From Vitis vinifera (taxonomy: Eukaryota > Streptophyta > Magnoliopsida > Vitales > Vitaceae), in contig NC_081807.1 in NCBI RefSeq assembly GCF_030704535.1, positions 2,769,001 to 2,833,000 on the forward strand: a DNA stretch of 64,000 bases. The letters are read 5' to 3'. Made by a program: the position numbers and the translations under genes. How positions within the stretch are numbered: the stretch's first letter is position 1; each line of letters starts with the position of its first letter. Below are positions 1 through 11,968 of the stretch, in pieces. Below the pieces are notes generated by a model that saw only the letters and a program-made list of their open reading frames with translations, searched no databases and had not been told where the DNA came from.

Positions 1-1060
1 AAATTTAAGCTTCATTTAGGACTTTTTGGGCCAACTGCATAATTTTGAAGGGACAATATTGGTATAGTAAAACAAAAATATAAATATGAAATCCCTTCAT
101 GCATAAACCAAAAAATGGCTTCTACAAGAAGCAACATTTTCCTTACTTCTGTATTAAGCTCCTTATAAACCAAAAGTTTTTCAATAAAATTAGTTAAATA
201 GATACAAAAGCTTTGATTGAACTTTAAAAAAGTCTTTGGCTTATTAGAAGAAGTCAGTCCAAACAAGGCCTTAATAGAGCAAATGAGGATTTGGATGAGA
301 AGAGACCAATAGGGTCCAAGGTTTATCAACTCATTTGAGATTAACCATGCAAAGGCCCTTACCATTTCACCTCATAAAACCAATTTCCTCTCAAGAATTT
401 CACAATATTCAACATTTGTACCATATATTGTAACCTTAGAGCAAGCCTTTGATGTTGGAGATGACATAAATGAACCCAGTTAAACATCTCACAAGCTCCC
501 ATCTTTCCTTACATCCACAACAAATTTTGGCCAAGTTCAATGGGTTGTTATGCAACGAAATAAATCAATTATAGTTGGTATCCATCCCTACTATTGAATC
601 AGTCCCGTAGTGGTTAGTCAGAAACGGCGGGCTTTTCTTCCTTTTGGCTTTACTATGTTAGCATGATCTGATCAAGTTCTTTGATGAGCATTATCTAGGT
701 CAAGTGAAGCAATATCGGGGGGAGTATGATTGTGTGCCACGGTTATTTTGCACTAACATAGTCAAACACCAATCAGGAATCCAAATTATGGCACAACACA
801 AGCCTCCATACAAGCATTTTTGCTTGCCTTTACAATATATTTGTAAACTATTGTTGGGGAATGACATTTTAAGACAATATGTTGAGACCCAATTTACAAT
901 TGTAAAGGATATTTTCAGTGTTTCAAAACCCTAGATGGGCCCTAGAGTTTGCACTATAATCCCATGATACACCACTTCTCACTTTCAGCTTAAAAATTGC
1001 AATTCGTTTGTATAGTACATATATATATATATATAGTTCTATAGAATCCATGTTTTTTTG

Positions 1061-1600
1061 TCAGGTACTCAATAAGGACAAGAAATTCTTCCAGAATATA
1101 CAAAACATGACCAAAATAAAAGAAAGTGTAAAATGCACCAAAAAACAACTAAGCAAGCTGCATAATTTGAACCTAGGGGACAAAATCTGCAACCCCTGAG
1201 AAAATCTAGTCAACTCAGGGATGTAAGAAACCCATTCCAAAAAAACCAGCTGCTCATCTCTGAGCTTAGCTAAGATACTGACAATGCTATTAGTTAAGGC
1301 ACAGCTTCTAAAAGACTTCATTTCAAGTGACTAGAGACATCGATAATTTTATGCACCACTAATCAAACGTCCAAGGTCCTCCTCCATCTTCCAATGCTTG
1401 TGAGATAACAATAGTTGAATCCCCCTCCGCAAGAAGATTGGAGCAGCCCATCTTCATTGCTCATAGCCAACCATTAAAAAATTACAGGATCTTTGCCTCA
1501 ATGGTCATCCCCTAACCAGCAGGCTTGAAAAGGGCTCTTAACACAGAAACAATATGGTCCCTGACACTCCTCTGATCCCCATCTACCGTGGATTACTCAA
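1061..1600 (-). pseudogene. RNase H-like (RVT_3 type) relic of a retroelement
   Basis: On the minus strand, around 1600-1340, the sequence reads as a decayed plant retroelement RNase H-like domain. It shows an EGDS motif followed by VISQAL and a GGPW/D segment, as in LINE-associated RVT_3 domains. In-frame stops interrupt it, and an 86-codon open stretch (1321-1061) follows. The call rests on motif recognition only. It may be older debris of the same LINE class as the fragment at 1751-2111. Confidence 0.4.
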
Positions 1601-1750
1601 AACCAGTCAAAATTTAACTTAAATAAACCATCTGGAAACAGAATTCACGCCAAATGGAACTCCTCAAATATCCTTTGGGACCCATAGACAAGGTTCCAAT
1701 GTACCGAGGACGCTTGAGGGAATAACCATAAAAGCTTCAGAGACATTCAT

Positions 1751-2111
1751 TTTTTTTTTTATCAGAAACAAAGAAAAATATATTAAAAGAAGAAAAGATA
1801 CAAGAGAAGGAAGAGATACAAGAGAAAGAGAATAAATAAGAGAAGGATGAGAGGTCCTTCCCACAAAAACAAAAACTGAACAAAAGAGAAAACATTCAAC
1901 TTTAGAAAACTAAATACAAAGAAAAACTCCAACACTCTCAAACTTTTGAAACGCAAACCGCAGTCCAGTTGAGTTGTAAAAAAACTAAGAGGAACTCCGC
2001 TAAAAGCTGCAGTACAAAAGGCCCAAAGAGAGGAATAGAAAAGAAGCAAGTCCCATAACATCTCTTCCATTCTCCCCTTATCCTCAAAAATCCTATCGTT
2101 TCCCCTTATCC
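1751..2111 (-). mobile_element. 5'-truncated L1-type LINE (3' end only) with target site duplication
   Basis: The insert starts on the + strand with a T run, which is the poly-A tail of a minus-strand element. It is bounded by a 14-bp direct repeat, tcagagacattcat, at 1737-1750 and 2112-2125. The minus strand encodes a C-terminal ORF2-like stretch (RIFEDK, then LWDLL, then WAFCTAAFSGVPLS), typical of the end of plant LINE ORF2 after the zf-RVT region. Length is about 360 bp, so this is a strongly truncated copy. The near-perfect duplication suggests a fairly recent insertion. Confidence 0.8.
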
Positions 2112-3605
2112 TCAGAGACATTCATCCTCCACGACTTTCCCTCTCCTTTTATGTTTCCTTTAACTTCATGTCTTCTGTATTTATCCAATGAACTTCCTGA
2201 AGCTTACTGCAGAAATTGCTTTATCCTACAGACATTTAAACTGCCTGGGCAGTAAAAATCAAGAGTTTTCCTTAGAGGTTGAAGCACGCCAATTAGTAGG
2301 TTCTTGGAACTTGCCGCAGTCAAAATTAAGCTTGGATCAGCTATTCCCATTAACAAACTTAGATAAGAGCACTTTGGAGTTGGTTCCAAATCCAAGATGT
2401 TTCAGTCTCAAGTAAGTTTTGATATCAGGCCATTAACTTCATGAATTTTTAATAGCATACATATGTATATGTGTGTGTCTATGTGTGTGTATAATAAAAA
2501 GTGTAATAAAGAATAATTCCTAATAAACTTTATGGATAATCTTAATCAAACATTATTGATAAGCATAATAATCCAAACAAACCATAACTAAGGGAGCTTG
2601 GTACTGCTTGAACCCAACACATTGAGCTAAGCACTTAGAACTCGAGCTCAAAATTGGCTCATTTGGGAACACGAGCAAACTCAAATAAGCCTATTTGGGA
2701 ACACGGCACATTCAAGGTCCTTGTTTCACGTAACAACTCCAGCTACATTCTGAAACAACATTAATTTAGTAATTAAATCCTATGGTTTGCATATATGACA
2801 AGACATTTTCCATTTCATTTCATGCTTCAAGGAGACCCATATGCAAATAAAGCCAACAATTCAGCCCCTTAGCAGCGTACGCTTGAGAAGAAACAAAGAT
2901 CACTTTCAAGCAAGGTCTATGAAAGATATCAGCTACAGACAAATTATGAAATGTTAGCAGCAACTGACTATTCCTCCCATTTTGGTTAAATAAGTGGATA
3001 GTAGATCTTCCTAACCGCTTGATCCACTTTGTCAAAGGGAACATCTACTAGGGAAAAAGGTAATATCAAACTTCTGCCCCCCATCTTCCACTCTGTCCTG
3101 ACTCCATGTTTTATGCTTTGCACAAAACAAACTACCTAACAAGCTGTTTTCCTCCCACAGAAGAAACAAGATAGATAAAAAGATAGGAACCAAAAAGAAG
3201 AGAGAAGATGAAAGGTTTCCTACATAGCTAAAAGAACTTTATGCAAACAAAGTTCTAGTATTTAATTTCAACTCAGAAAAGAATGAGAAATGGAGATATG
3301 GAAACTTAGCAAATATGGCAGGCAATCATTCCCTCCCCCCTAACTGGATAGATGATATAAAATTGCTAAAAGGAAACAAATTTGATTCCAGAAAGGCAAA
3401 TTTGGTTGTAAAATAAATATGTATGTCAGATTCAATTGGCACAACAAGAAGAAAAAAAAAACAAAACACATCAATTTCTCCAATACTAAATATTAGTATC
3501 ACTATATGAGCACTAGAAGTGACTCAGTACCCTGCGCAAAAATAGAGAAGGGAAGATAAGGGGTAAGAGAAGAGATGTTAACAAGCACATAAATGCTAAA
3601 CCAAC

Positions 3606-5159
3606 CTCAAATTGTTCCAAACTGGCATAAGCTCCACCAGCAAGATTCTTCCTAACGGTTCCGAAATCCATTGGATGCTCTATGACTTCATGGTAGTCTG
3701 GAAGCTGTACAAAATAACATACACATGCATCGTCACAAAAATAATTTGACAACAGATGCAAGTATTTTAGAAATTATCGGATCATCCAAAAACTCACCTC
3801 TTTTGGGTCCACTGGTTCTGAGAAAACCCCATAAGAGTCTTTCCTGAATTTAAATTGAAAAACGTCGGTAAACTGACAACCAAAAGCTATGTTAAAGAAA
3901 CAAAATAAAATCTGGGAACCTTAAAGACATACTTTTGAAGTCTGTCAAGGACGAACACCAATAACTTTTTATCGGGTAAAGGGGTAGCCGGTCCACCATC
4001 CAACTCAGTCCCTGCACATAATTGCACACATAAACATGGAAATCTTTACAATAAAACCTTTCAATCAAGGACGGCAAGATTGCTAGCTAACCTTGTTGGT
4101 TGCTTGCACCAGAAATAGGCTTTTCTGCCTGCAAAATTTGCTCCAATATCAGTACGCCAGATGACATGCAAAAATATTTTGTGGGAAGTGGAAAAATCAA
4201 ATCAAAAGCAAAGTTGCATTATAAGAAAAGGCAAAGTAGCATAGAATTCAAAGTCCCAAAAAGGGAAATACAGTAAGAAAATGAGAAAAAAATTAGAAAA
4301 GACAAATTTGAACTTTTCTCAGACTTGACGGTCTACTATTTATTATTCGAGTAAATAAATACTGATTAAATACAACCAATCAATAATGTATTATGAACTG
4401 AAAAATACCCAAATAGGAAAGAACAAAAGCTGTTGCTTCCCCCAAAATTCAAAGTTCAAATACCCAAAACCCTGACCAAGTCAAACCCACCCACTTAGAT
4501 TTCAGAAAATCAACGACGCAGTTCAATTAAATGTGAGAAATCCAAGGAAAATTCAACCCGTGTCAACAAAAAAATCCCATAAAATAAACCATAAAGCTCA
4601 AAAAGCAACCCGACGCTCCCAACTCGACACACTCCCACAAAATCCGCGAAAACCAAACCCTTAAATTCATCCCTCCGCCTCCAAAACCCCAAAAATCGAT
4701 CACCTTTTCACTGTCCACGTGCCCGGATCCATCCCCGATCGCATTGATCTTCCGCTTCTTGTGACTGGCCGGAACGTTCTCCTCCTCCGCGTTCGAATCC
4801 GACCCGCAGGACGCCGAATTCAGAGACGCTGAATTCAACTGCGAGGGCAAGCGCAGTACCAGTTTCAGTTTCTTCTCCCTCCTCCTCCCGCTCAATTCCT
4901 CCTCGTCTTCGGCGGCGGCGACGGTATCGTTTTCGTCCTCCTCTGGGTCAGGGTTAGGGTTCCGGCGAGTGGATCGGCGGACGGGCGTAGAACTAACCGT
5001 ACTAGACTTCAAATTAGGGTTAGGGTTAGAATTAGAATTCTGCTTCTGCTGTTGAAGCTGCTCTTGCTCTTGCTCTTGCTTGATACTCCGCTTCTGAAGA
5101 TCCAACAGAGACGGCCTCCCCTTCTTCTTCTTCTTCTTCTCCTCCACTACCTTACCCAT
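3606..5159 (-). CDS. Bromodomain protein of the plant BRD1/2/13 type, 5' part (partial)
   Basis: Five exons can be joined in frame on the minus strand: 5159-4704, 4128-4092, 4011-3933, 3843-3798 and 3704-3606, all with GT-AG borders. They encode 239 residues. The N-terminus is basic (MGKVVEEKKKKKKGRPSLLD, an AT-hook-like KKGRPS), followed by Gln-rich, Arg-rich and acidic stretches. The bromodomain begins near residue 175 with PLPDKKLLVFVLDRLQKKD, then the ZA loop (VFSEPVDPKELPDYHEVIEHPMDF) and the start of helix B (GTVRKNLAGG). Helix C with the conserved Asn is missing because the gene leaves the window. Arabidopsis proteins of this kind are SWI/SNF (BAS complex) subunits that read acetyl-lysine in the nucleus. 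The start at 5159 was chosen because the frame upstream is low-complexity 5'UTR and promoter DNA. Confidence 0.88.
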
Positions 5160-5480
5160 TTCCGCCTCCTTCTCTCTCCTCTCTTCTCTTCTCTCTCCTC
5201 TCTCTCTCTCTAAACAGGGCTGTTTTTTATTTTTATTTATTTTTTTGTTTCTATTTTTTATCTCATGCTCGGCACGTGACGCTCCCACGCACGAGTTGCG
5301 CGTAGAGAGACGACACGTTTCATCCCTTGCTGACGTCAGCGGACCTTTTTGGTGGGGCCCGTTACGGAGGTGGAGTAATTTTGTCTTGTCTTCGGGTGTC
5401 CACGTGGCAGTGTGCGGGCCCATAGTCGGAGGTAGGCGTTTGCGGCGTTTCTCTGAGGATGTTTTTGCTGGTGTGTTGAT
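5160..5480 (-). promoter_or_regulatory. Promoter and 5'UTR of the bromodomain gene
   Basis: A pyrimidine/purine-biased leader (CT repeats on the + strand at 5165-5215) adjoins the start codon. Upstream is a GC-richer block with bZIP-type sites: CACGTG at 5273-5278, a 12-bp palindrome gctgacgtcagc at 5329-5340 and ccacgtgg at 5400-5407. No clear TATA box is visible. Motif function is inferred from known plant G-box and C-box sequences. Confidence 0.5.
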
Positions 5481-5748
5481 CAGTTGAACCCCACTCCCCA
5501 TTGATGTGTAAGAAAATTCGAAGATTTCCGATGTGTATTTTTTATTTTAATTAAAAATAATATTGGAAGTGAAAAAATAAAATAAATTGAAAGTGAAATC
5601 AAACAACCAATAAAGCATTTTAATCATCTAAAATATTTCCTTCATGATTAAAACTGGTAGAAAATAACACATGAAAAACATTGTTAATAAGAATAATTAA
5701 GTGCTAAATCAACTAAAAATTATTTTTTATTAGATTTTTGTATTGAAT

Positions 5749-6156
5749 TTAATAGTAAATAAGAAATATTACCACGGAGATGTCATCGACTTTAACCATT
5801 GGATGACTTAGATATGATGTATTGGCTTTGTGCTTATCTCTAGCGATGGTGATCGAACTTTCATCTAATGTTGTGTCTTTACCTTTGTTCATTGTGACGA
5901 TCGGAGAGCTTTCATCTACTACTTTATCTTTACCTTTATTTATTGCGATGATCGAAGGATTTTTGTCTTTGTCTTCTCCGTCGGTGGTGATGCTCTCTTT
6001 CCCTTTGTTAATAGCAGTGACGAAATGAAGATTTAGATCAAAAATTTCATCTTCATCAAACATGTGATTATCTATTTCCACGTCCGTAACAAGTTGATAT
6101 TTCCTTTTTTTGATAGGCAGCAGAAATTGATAGCCTTTTCTTTCTTGATTTTCCAT
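5749..6156 (-). CDS. Doubtful small ORF (135 aa) with NKGK repeats
   Basis: An ATG at 6156 opens a 135-codon frame. I do not recognise it. The N-terminal part is basic (KKRKYQL); the middle is acidic and repetitive, with three spaced copies of NKGK (AINKGKES, AINKGKDK, TMNKGKDT), each followed by a D/E/S-rich spacer. It ends in a hydrophobic tail (VVIFLIYY). A possible splice donor lies just before that tail, so it could be a first exon, but no second exon is apparent before the bromodomain promoter. It may be a decayed gene or chance. Confidence 0.25.
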   Translation of the reverse strand: MENQERKGYQFLLPIKKRKYQLVTDVEIDNHMFDEDEIFDLNLHFVTAINKGKESITTDGEDKDKNPSIIAINKGKDKVVDESSPIVTMNKGKDTTLDESSITIARDKHKANTSYLSHPMVKVDDISVVIFLIYY

Positions 6157-6174
6157 CTTTCTGCTACTACTCAC

Positions 6175-7419
6175 AAAGCGATCAAAACTACTGGATTTTG
6201 TAAGGGTAATATTAGAAATTGTTTGACCATTTTTTTTCGATACTACCTATTTAAACGAAAAAGGTAAATATTATTTGTCATTTATCAACTCGTATAGGAG
6301 TTGATGTGTCAATAGATATGATACAATTTTTTTTATATTTTTAGGTCAATATTAATTTTCTCTTTTTTTTAATTTTTTTATTATTTAATTGGGTAAATAT
6401 TAATTTCCTCTTCCTAATATTTCCATTTATAATATTATTATATGTCTATACACCTAAGTCAAATATGATCTTTATTGTTTCTTCTCACCATTGTCCACTT
6501 GCAAAATAACTTTTGTCTTGTCACTTTCTCAAACAATAATTATATTTAATATGAATAAAATAGTAAAACTTCTCTCATTATTAAGCCAAATAATAGTTTG
6601 TAGAAGTAAAAAAAATATGGGGCATTTATGATAATTATTATTTTATTACCTCATCCACGTACATTGTCCACCTCACCAAATCCATCGTCTTTTTCTCTAA
6701 CGTTTTATCATTTAAATCAACATTAATTGCATTTAAAAATTAATTTCATTTTAGATTTTTTACTTATTTTGTAAATATATTCTATTTATTGATTAACTCA
6801 ATATATGCTTTTCTCCTCTATTGTTTTTACAAATAAATTATTAAAATAAAAATGGGATGAAAATATACCTATATCATACATATAAGATAATATTTGATTT
6901 CAAATATATATGAGATAATGTTTTATTCATATTAACATTTATTTTATTTTTAATATTTATATTCCTTTTATATTATGGTCCCATAATACCTTTTATGTGA
7001 TTTTGTTCCATTTTCCATTTTTAACCTTTTGGAAAACAATTTTCATTTTTCTTAAAAAAAATTTGAAAACACCACATTGTTGATTTCGCTTTCTTCCATT
7101 TTAAAGAAATTTTATAAAAATATGAAACTTAAAAAATACTATACAAACATGTTTTCAATCTATTTTCATTTAAAAAAAAATAAAAATAGAAAGCAGTCTA
7201 AATAAACAAAAGGTTGGAGATCACAAGCACAACATTAATACAATGAGAAATGTTAGAAATTGTTATTTTTCATTAAAAAATAATGTAAAGTACCCCATCA
7301 CATTTAAAATAATATAGTCGAGGTCTTCAAAATTTACATAATTTAGGTTTTATTATAAAGTATTGTTCGGACAAAATCCTTAAAAGCGAGATATGTTGTA
7401 CCAAAGTTAGACATGAGTT
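6175..7419. other. AT-rich intergenic DNA, nothing recognised
   Basis: Very AT-rich, with poly-T and poly-A runs and no frame longer than a few dozen codons. No conserved motif or clear terminal inverted repeat was seen. Confidence 0.6.
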
Positions 7420-10400
7420 TCCACTTTTCTATTCATCATTTACACTTATATTGAGCAATTTAATAGAGACTATAATGCATTACCTCCTTATTCGCAGGAT
7501 GACTTGTTTTGGTCATCAAAATGGATTTCACATAGTGAATGCACTAATATGTATAATTAAACATTGGACATAAGCTATAGTGAATCATAACATAAAACTA
7601 TCAAGTTGTCATGATTCACTACACTATTATGTTGCATGGACTTTTAATCTTGAGAAGATATTGGGTTTGTGTTGAAATTAGCAAGAGACTTTAACCAATA
7701 CGTAAGACTTTAATATAGTCATACGTTTCTATGAATTTGGTCACTATTGATGGAGGTTGGTAGCAACAAGTATTATTAATAGAGATACCATGATATCTTG
7801 TAAGATTGAAATAGTGTGTCTCTTCGAGTGAAATCAAGGACATGTGATTATGAAATTTATGGTCGTAGTAATTCCTTTAGGAGTATTTGACACATGTTTA
7901 TTGAAGTTAAAGTATATCAGTTGATCACAAAATAGAAGGGTTTCTAACTCAATGACTAGAAAGGTAATCTTAATGGGTTGATTGCAATGATGAAAATACC
8001 GGTCTTCACAAATATATCGATAGATAGATTTTATTGATATACTAGGATGTATTGAGAAATATCAAAACAAAATTTGACAAATAATATCAATGAAAGAAAT
8101 TTTAAGGAAAAAAATGATAAAATAACAAATAATATACTTATTCTTGTTATTTTTAGTTAATAATATATGTATAATATAATTTGTAATATTTGTATATTGA
8201 ATTTGAAAATATATTTTATATAAATTTATTTAGTTTAGATATATTCAAAGTTTACAAAGAAATTATGATATATGTATGATTTTTAAAATGTTTAGGTTTT
8301 ATTACACTTTACTTCCTTAACCTATAACATGTTTTGCACATTGTTCTCTCAAATTCAAAATCGAGCAATGTACCCTCTATGATTTATAATTACCTGCAAT
8401 GTGCATTTTATTAGAGACAACATTATTTTTTTTAATGAAATGACATGTGCGCTCTGCATGATCAAGGGCAAAAGTGTTTTTTTTTTTTTTTTTTTTTTGC
8501 TATTAGAGAGAGCAAAATGATCATTGTTATTTTAAAACCCAAACTGTTGTTGTCTTCTCCCGCGTCGACTGTTTCTCCTCTAACCCATGAGACCCTGTTC
8601 TGGAAAGCTCTGAATAGCAATGGCCACACCATCTTCCTTGATGAAACCCAATAGCTTTTGCTTTTGTAGAAACCCCACAAAATCATTGTCACCATCATCT
8701 TCATCATCATAAACTAATGATTGAGTGAAATTCACCTTTTGTGATTATTTGAATATTTACATATTTTATTTTGTTTAATACAATGTTCAATTTCATAGAT
8801 TTGAGTTTACCAAGTTTTGAATTCTCAAAAAGTTCCTTGTTTTATGCATGTTTAGTTGGTGAGAAAAGTTAATAAACTCGAAATCATATAACTTCCACAA
8901 GTATTTGAAACCAAATAACCATAATTGATTCCCATAATACAATTTACCTTCCTTTTCCATCAAAATTCTCAATCACCAAACAAAAGCATGAAGAATAATT
9001 AGCTGCATTTTGGATTTTAAAATAACAATGATCTTTTTGCCTTCACTAATAGTAAAAAAAAAACATTTTTGCCCTTGATCACATAAAGAGCACATGTCAT
9101 ACCGTCCAAAAAAACAACTTTGTCTCTAAAAAAATGCACATTACATGCAATTATAAATCATAAGGGGTACATTACTCAATTTTAAACTTAAAAGGGCAAC
9201 GTGCAAAACACGTTATAGGTTGGGGGTAAAGTGTGATGACCAAAATGTTTGTAATTTTATTTTTAAATTTATATTTTTATTATATTTAATTCATATAAAA
9301 ATTATATTAACAAATACTCATTAAAAATATATGATAATGGTTTTTATATTTTTAATACTCAATTAAATAGAATTCAGTTATAAGATAATTAAAATTAAAT
9401 TATTTGTTAAAGTTTTATTTTAATATTTTGTGTTTGATAAGAATATATTAAAAATATATTTATTTCCTCTTTTTTTTTTTTATTAAAATGAGATATGAAA
9501 GTTAAAGTATATATAAATATGTTAACATTTATGAAACAATAAAATACATTAGTCCAACTAGTAATATGGTTTTTTTTTTTTAATTCAATAGAACATGTTC
9601 GAGTCCCACATGTCAGAAAAAAAAAAATTTAAATTTCGAGCCAAAATTTGAGGGTTGAATATTGAAAAAAATCATTTGACCATAAAAAAATATTGGTATT
9701 TATTGACAATATTGAGAAAAATCTTGAAATGTTAGCAAAAATTTTGGAAATATTCGTTGAAGGATATATTCGATCAAATATCCTATCATTGCCCTTCGAA
9801 CCTCAACATTTCGGGGAAATATTGGTCATATTTCCCAAAAATTTTATCCTTGGTTAATAGTAGCACTACCCACTTAGATTATAGACATCAATTCATGAAG
9901 AGTTTTCATGCAATGAATAGTAAGTTATAGACCTGAACTTTAGCTCATTGTAAATTCATAAGACACTGGAGCGCAGTTGACTTTCTTTAGTACAGTGTTA
10001 AATCAATTTCAAAATTGAATTATGAAAAAGTCAATATTTTCCTATGAGTGTCAATGGTCCTTGTTCAAGCTCTTAGTATATAGCAACACATTTTTTTTTA
10101 GGGATTTGGATTTTAGGTTCATAAATATGCATAAGGGCGTTTTGATAAAAATGCAAGGTTACACTAGATCTTATGAATTGGCTTTCTAAACTGAACTATT
10201 AGTTAATTAGGACTCAAGTGGACTAGATTAGGTGACCTAAGCATAATTTAGGCTTAAGTCACTTAACCTCATAGGGAGCCTTATAAATACTCCCTTAAGG
10301 GTTAGGGTTTCATGTTTTTACCTGTCATCTTCTAGAGACTCTAAAAAGAAACCTTAGCCACCCTCACATGCAAGAGAAAGAGAAAAACTCACCCTTCTTT

Positions 10401-10678
10401 TATGTTGGAAACCATAAAGAGAGAGATTAGGTTGAAGACTTTTGAGTAGACAAGCTCTATGATGACTGACTATAACGGTTTTTGGTATCTTAATCAGATA
10501 GGATTTGATCTTAGAACATCCGAATCGTAGGTTTGATTTTTTAATCTCTAAATTTAATATTTATTTTAGCTTTGAAACTATTATTTTTCGTTGCATTATA
10601 TTTAGAGTCCTACGAATAGATAGCATGCACTTTATGAGATCCAAGGTCGGGAAACAAAGTAATTCAAGGTTCCTAACA
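7420..10678. mobile_element. Long solo-LTR-like repeat, copy A, split by insertions
   Basis: Two blocks, about 7490-7985 and 9850-10678, are colinear with 12235-12725 and 12730-13554 (copy B). The right block has LTR-like features: a TATA-like segment before 10290 (cttataaatactccc), a transcript-leader-like stretch after it, and an end in ttcctaaca. No internal retroelement genes adjoin it. DNA at about 7986-9850 interrupts the copy and itself carries the MULE-type element at 8294-9241. The left limit is uncertain. Confidence 0.55.
8294..9241. mobile_element. Non-autonomous Mutator-like element with ~240-bp terminal inverted repeats
   Basis: The arm at 8295-8545 pairs as an imperfect inverted repeat with 9001-9241. 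Shared landmarks are the acactttac end, cctataac-tgttttgcac, aatgtaccc, atgatttataatt, gatcaagggcaaaa followed by a T run, and gatcattgttattttaaaa. Outside lies a 9-bp direct repeat, aaaatgttt, at 8285-8293 and 9242-9250. Long terminal inverted repeats with a 9-bp duplication are the mark of Mutator-like MITEs. The roughly 450-bp centre has no convincing ORF. Confidence 0.85.
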
Positions 10679-10859
10679 AATATTTTATTCTTACCAAAAG
10701 TAACTTGGTCAAATTATATAACCTAATCATATTGAAAAATATTTTATCATATTTCATTCAATGATTGGAAAAATAAGATGTTAGAGAAAACAAACCAATC
10801 AACTTGACTGTTGTTTTGGGTTGATTAATTAATCTGGGTATAAAGCCTAGTATATATAT

Positions 10860-11299
10860 TGTTGTGAAAAACTATGGAAATAATAATAATAATAATAATA
10901 ATAGGAAGAAGATAATAATAGAATGAAAATAAAAAACACAACGATTTACATTATTTAACCTAAAGTCTACATCCACGAGGAAAGACAAAAAAAACTTCCA
11001 TTATCATTGAAGGAGATTACAACCCTAAAATTCTCAAATCCAAAAGTCTCAATTACATCTAAAAAGTGATTCTCACTTTTTCGTCAAAATATCTTTCTAT
11101 ATATTTTACTAATTACATATGAAGATTCCCCATAGAAAACTGATTGTATAATTATCAAAGATACAAATTCCTAAAAAAATTCTCACAATAGGCTATTTCC
11201 TTTATGATAATAGGAAACTTCTTTATAAGAATACATCTCATTGGGAAAGTATCAATGACTTTTCAATTGACTCAGAATTAGAATATGAAATGTTTTTCA
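10860..11299 (-). mobile_element. Probable 3' LTR of a degenerate Copia element
   Basis: The segment runs from tgttgtgaaaaac to atgtttttca (+ strand) and is followed on the right by aataatctccaccttggctc, which on the minus strand is a purine-rich tract like a polypurine tract just before an LTR. A related piece (gacttttcaattgactca-aattagaat) recurs at 14640-14670, matching one edge of a second LTR. An AAT microsatellite lies at 10879-10903 inside it. The limits are inferred. Confidence 0.5.
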
Positions 11300-11968
11300 A
11301 TAATCTCCACCTTGGCTCAAATTCATAAGATTCAAATAAGCTTGAAAGTCCCCCATATTACTTTACTTTCACACTTCTAAGAGGCTTTCACATACTACCA
11401 ACACCAATTAAATCCAAGTAATGTCTGAACTTAATTGTAGGAATTGGTTTAATCATCATATCTATTGGATTATCCATTGAAGATATTTTTTTCACTACAA
11501 TAGCACCATGTGCAATCACATCTCTAATAAAATACATTCTAACATCAATATGTTTAGTCATCTCATGGAACATTTGATTTTTAGTCACATGTCTAACACT
11601 TTGACTATCACAAATAACAATAGTCAATTACTATTGTAAGCTTAATTCGTCAAGCAAACCCTTAAGCCAAATAACTCATTTCCCAAATTTTGTGGCTACC
11701 ATATATTATGCTTCAGTTGTTGACAAAATAATTATAAATTGCAAGGTTGTTATCCAATTAATAACACTACCACATAAAGTGAATACATACCTTGTTAGAG
11801 ACCTTCTATTCAAATCTTCAACATAGTCAAAATCAACATAACCAACGATTATCTCAGAGACGTCCCTACTTTTATCATATACTAAGCAAACATGTGATGT
11901 TTTTCTCAAATATCGAAGTATCATTTTTTACTTCTTGCCAATGGATCTTTCCAAGGCAATCCATATAT
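11300..11968 (-). pseudogene. Copia retrotransposon RNase H region (broken)
   Basis: On the minus strand, the stretch at 11924-11706 reads as the junction of Copia reverse transcriptase and RNase H (ILRYLRKTSHVCLVY, GYVDFDY, LTRYVFTLCGSVINW, ending LSTTEA). A second open piece at 11627-11388 holds the end of RNase H (CDSQSVRH, KHIDVRMYFIRD). A stop separates them. The upstream part of the polymerase resumes beyond the insertion at 11969-13554. The element is clearly dead. Confidence 0.8.

Larger units (their letters stand above)
1..3605. other. Left block: probable long intron or downstream region of the bromodomain gene
   Basis: No exon that could continue the bromodomain (the helix C segment with the acetyl-lysine-binding Asn) is visible on the minus strand here, so the next exon must lie beyond the left edge or in sequence I cannot recognise. 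The block holds an RNase H-like relic, a 5'-truncated LINE and short TA and GT microsatellites (about 1019-1034 and 2470-2490). The remaining open frames are short and unlike any family I know. Confidence 0.5.

Noticed and set aside
2188..2415. 75-codon plus-strand and 63-codon minus-strand frames as genes or as the missing bromodomain exon
   Set aside because: Neither matches the expected bromodomain helix C sequence or any family known to me.
4563..5501. Longer N-terminus for the bromodomain protein, starting at 5501 and reading through the donor at 4704
   Set aside because: The extension translates promoter and low-complexity leader DNA, and the C-terminal read-through enters the intron; the splice at 4704 gives the family sequence.
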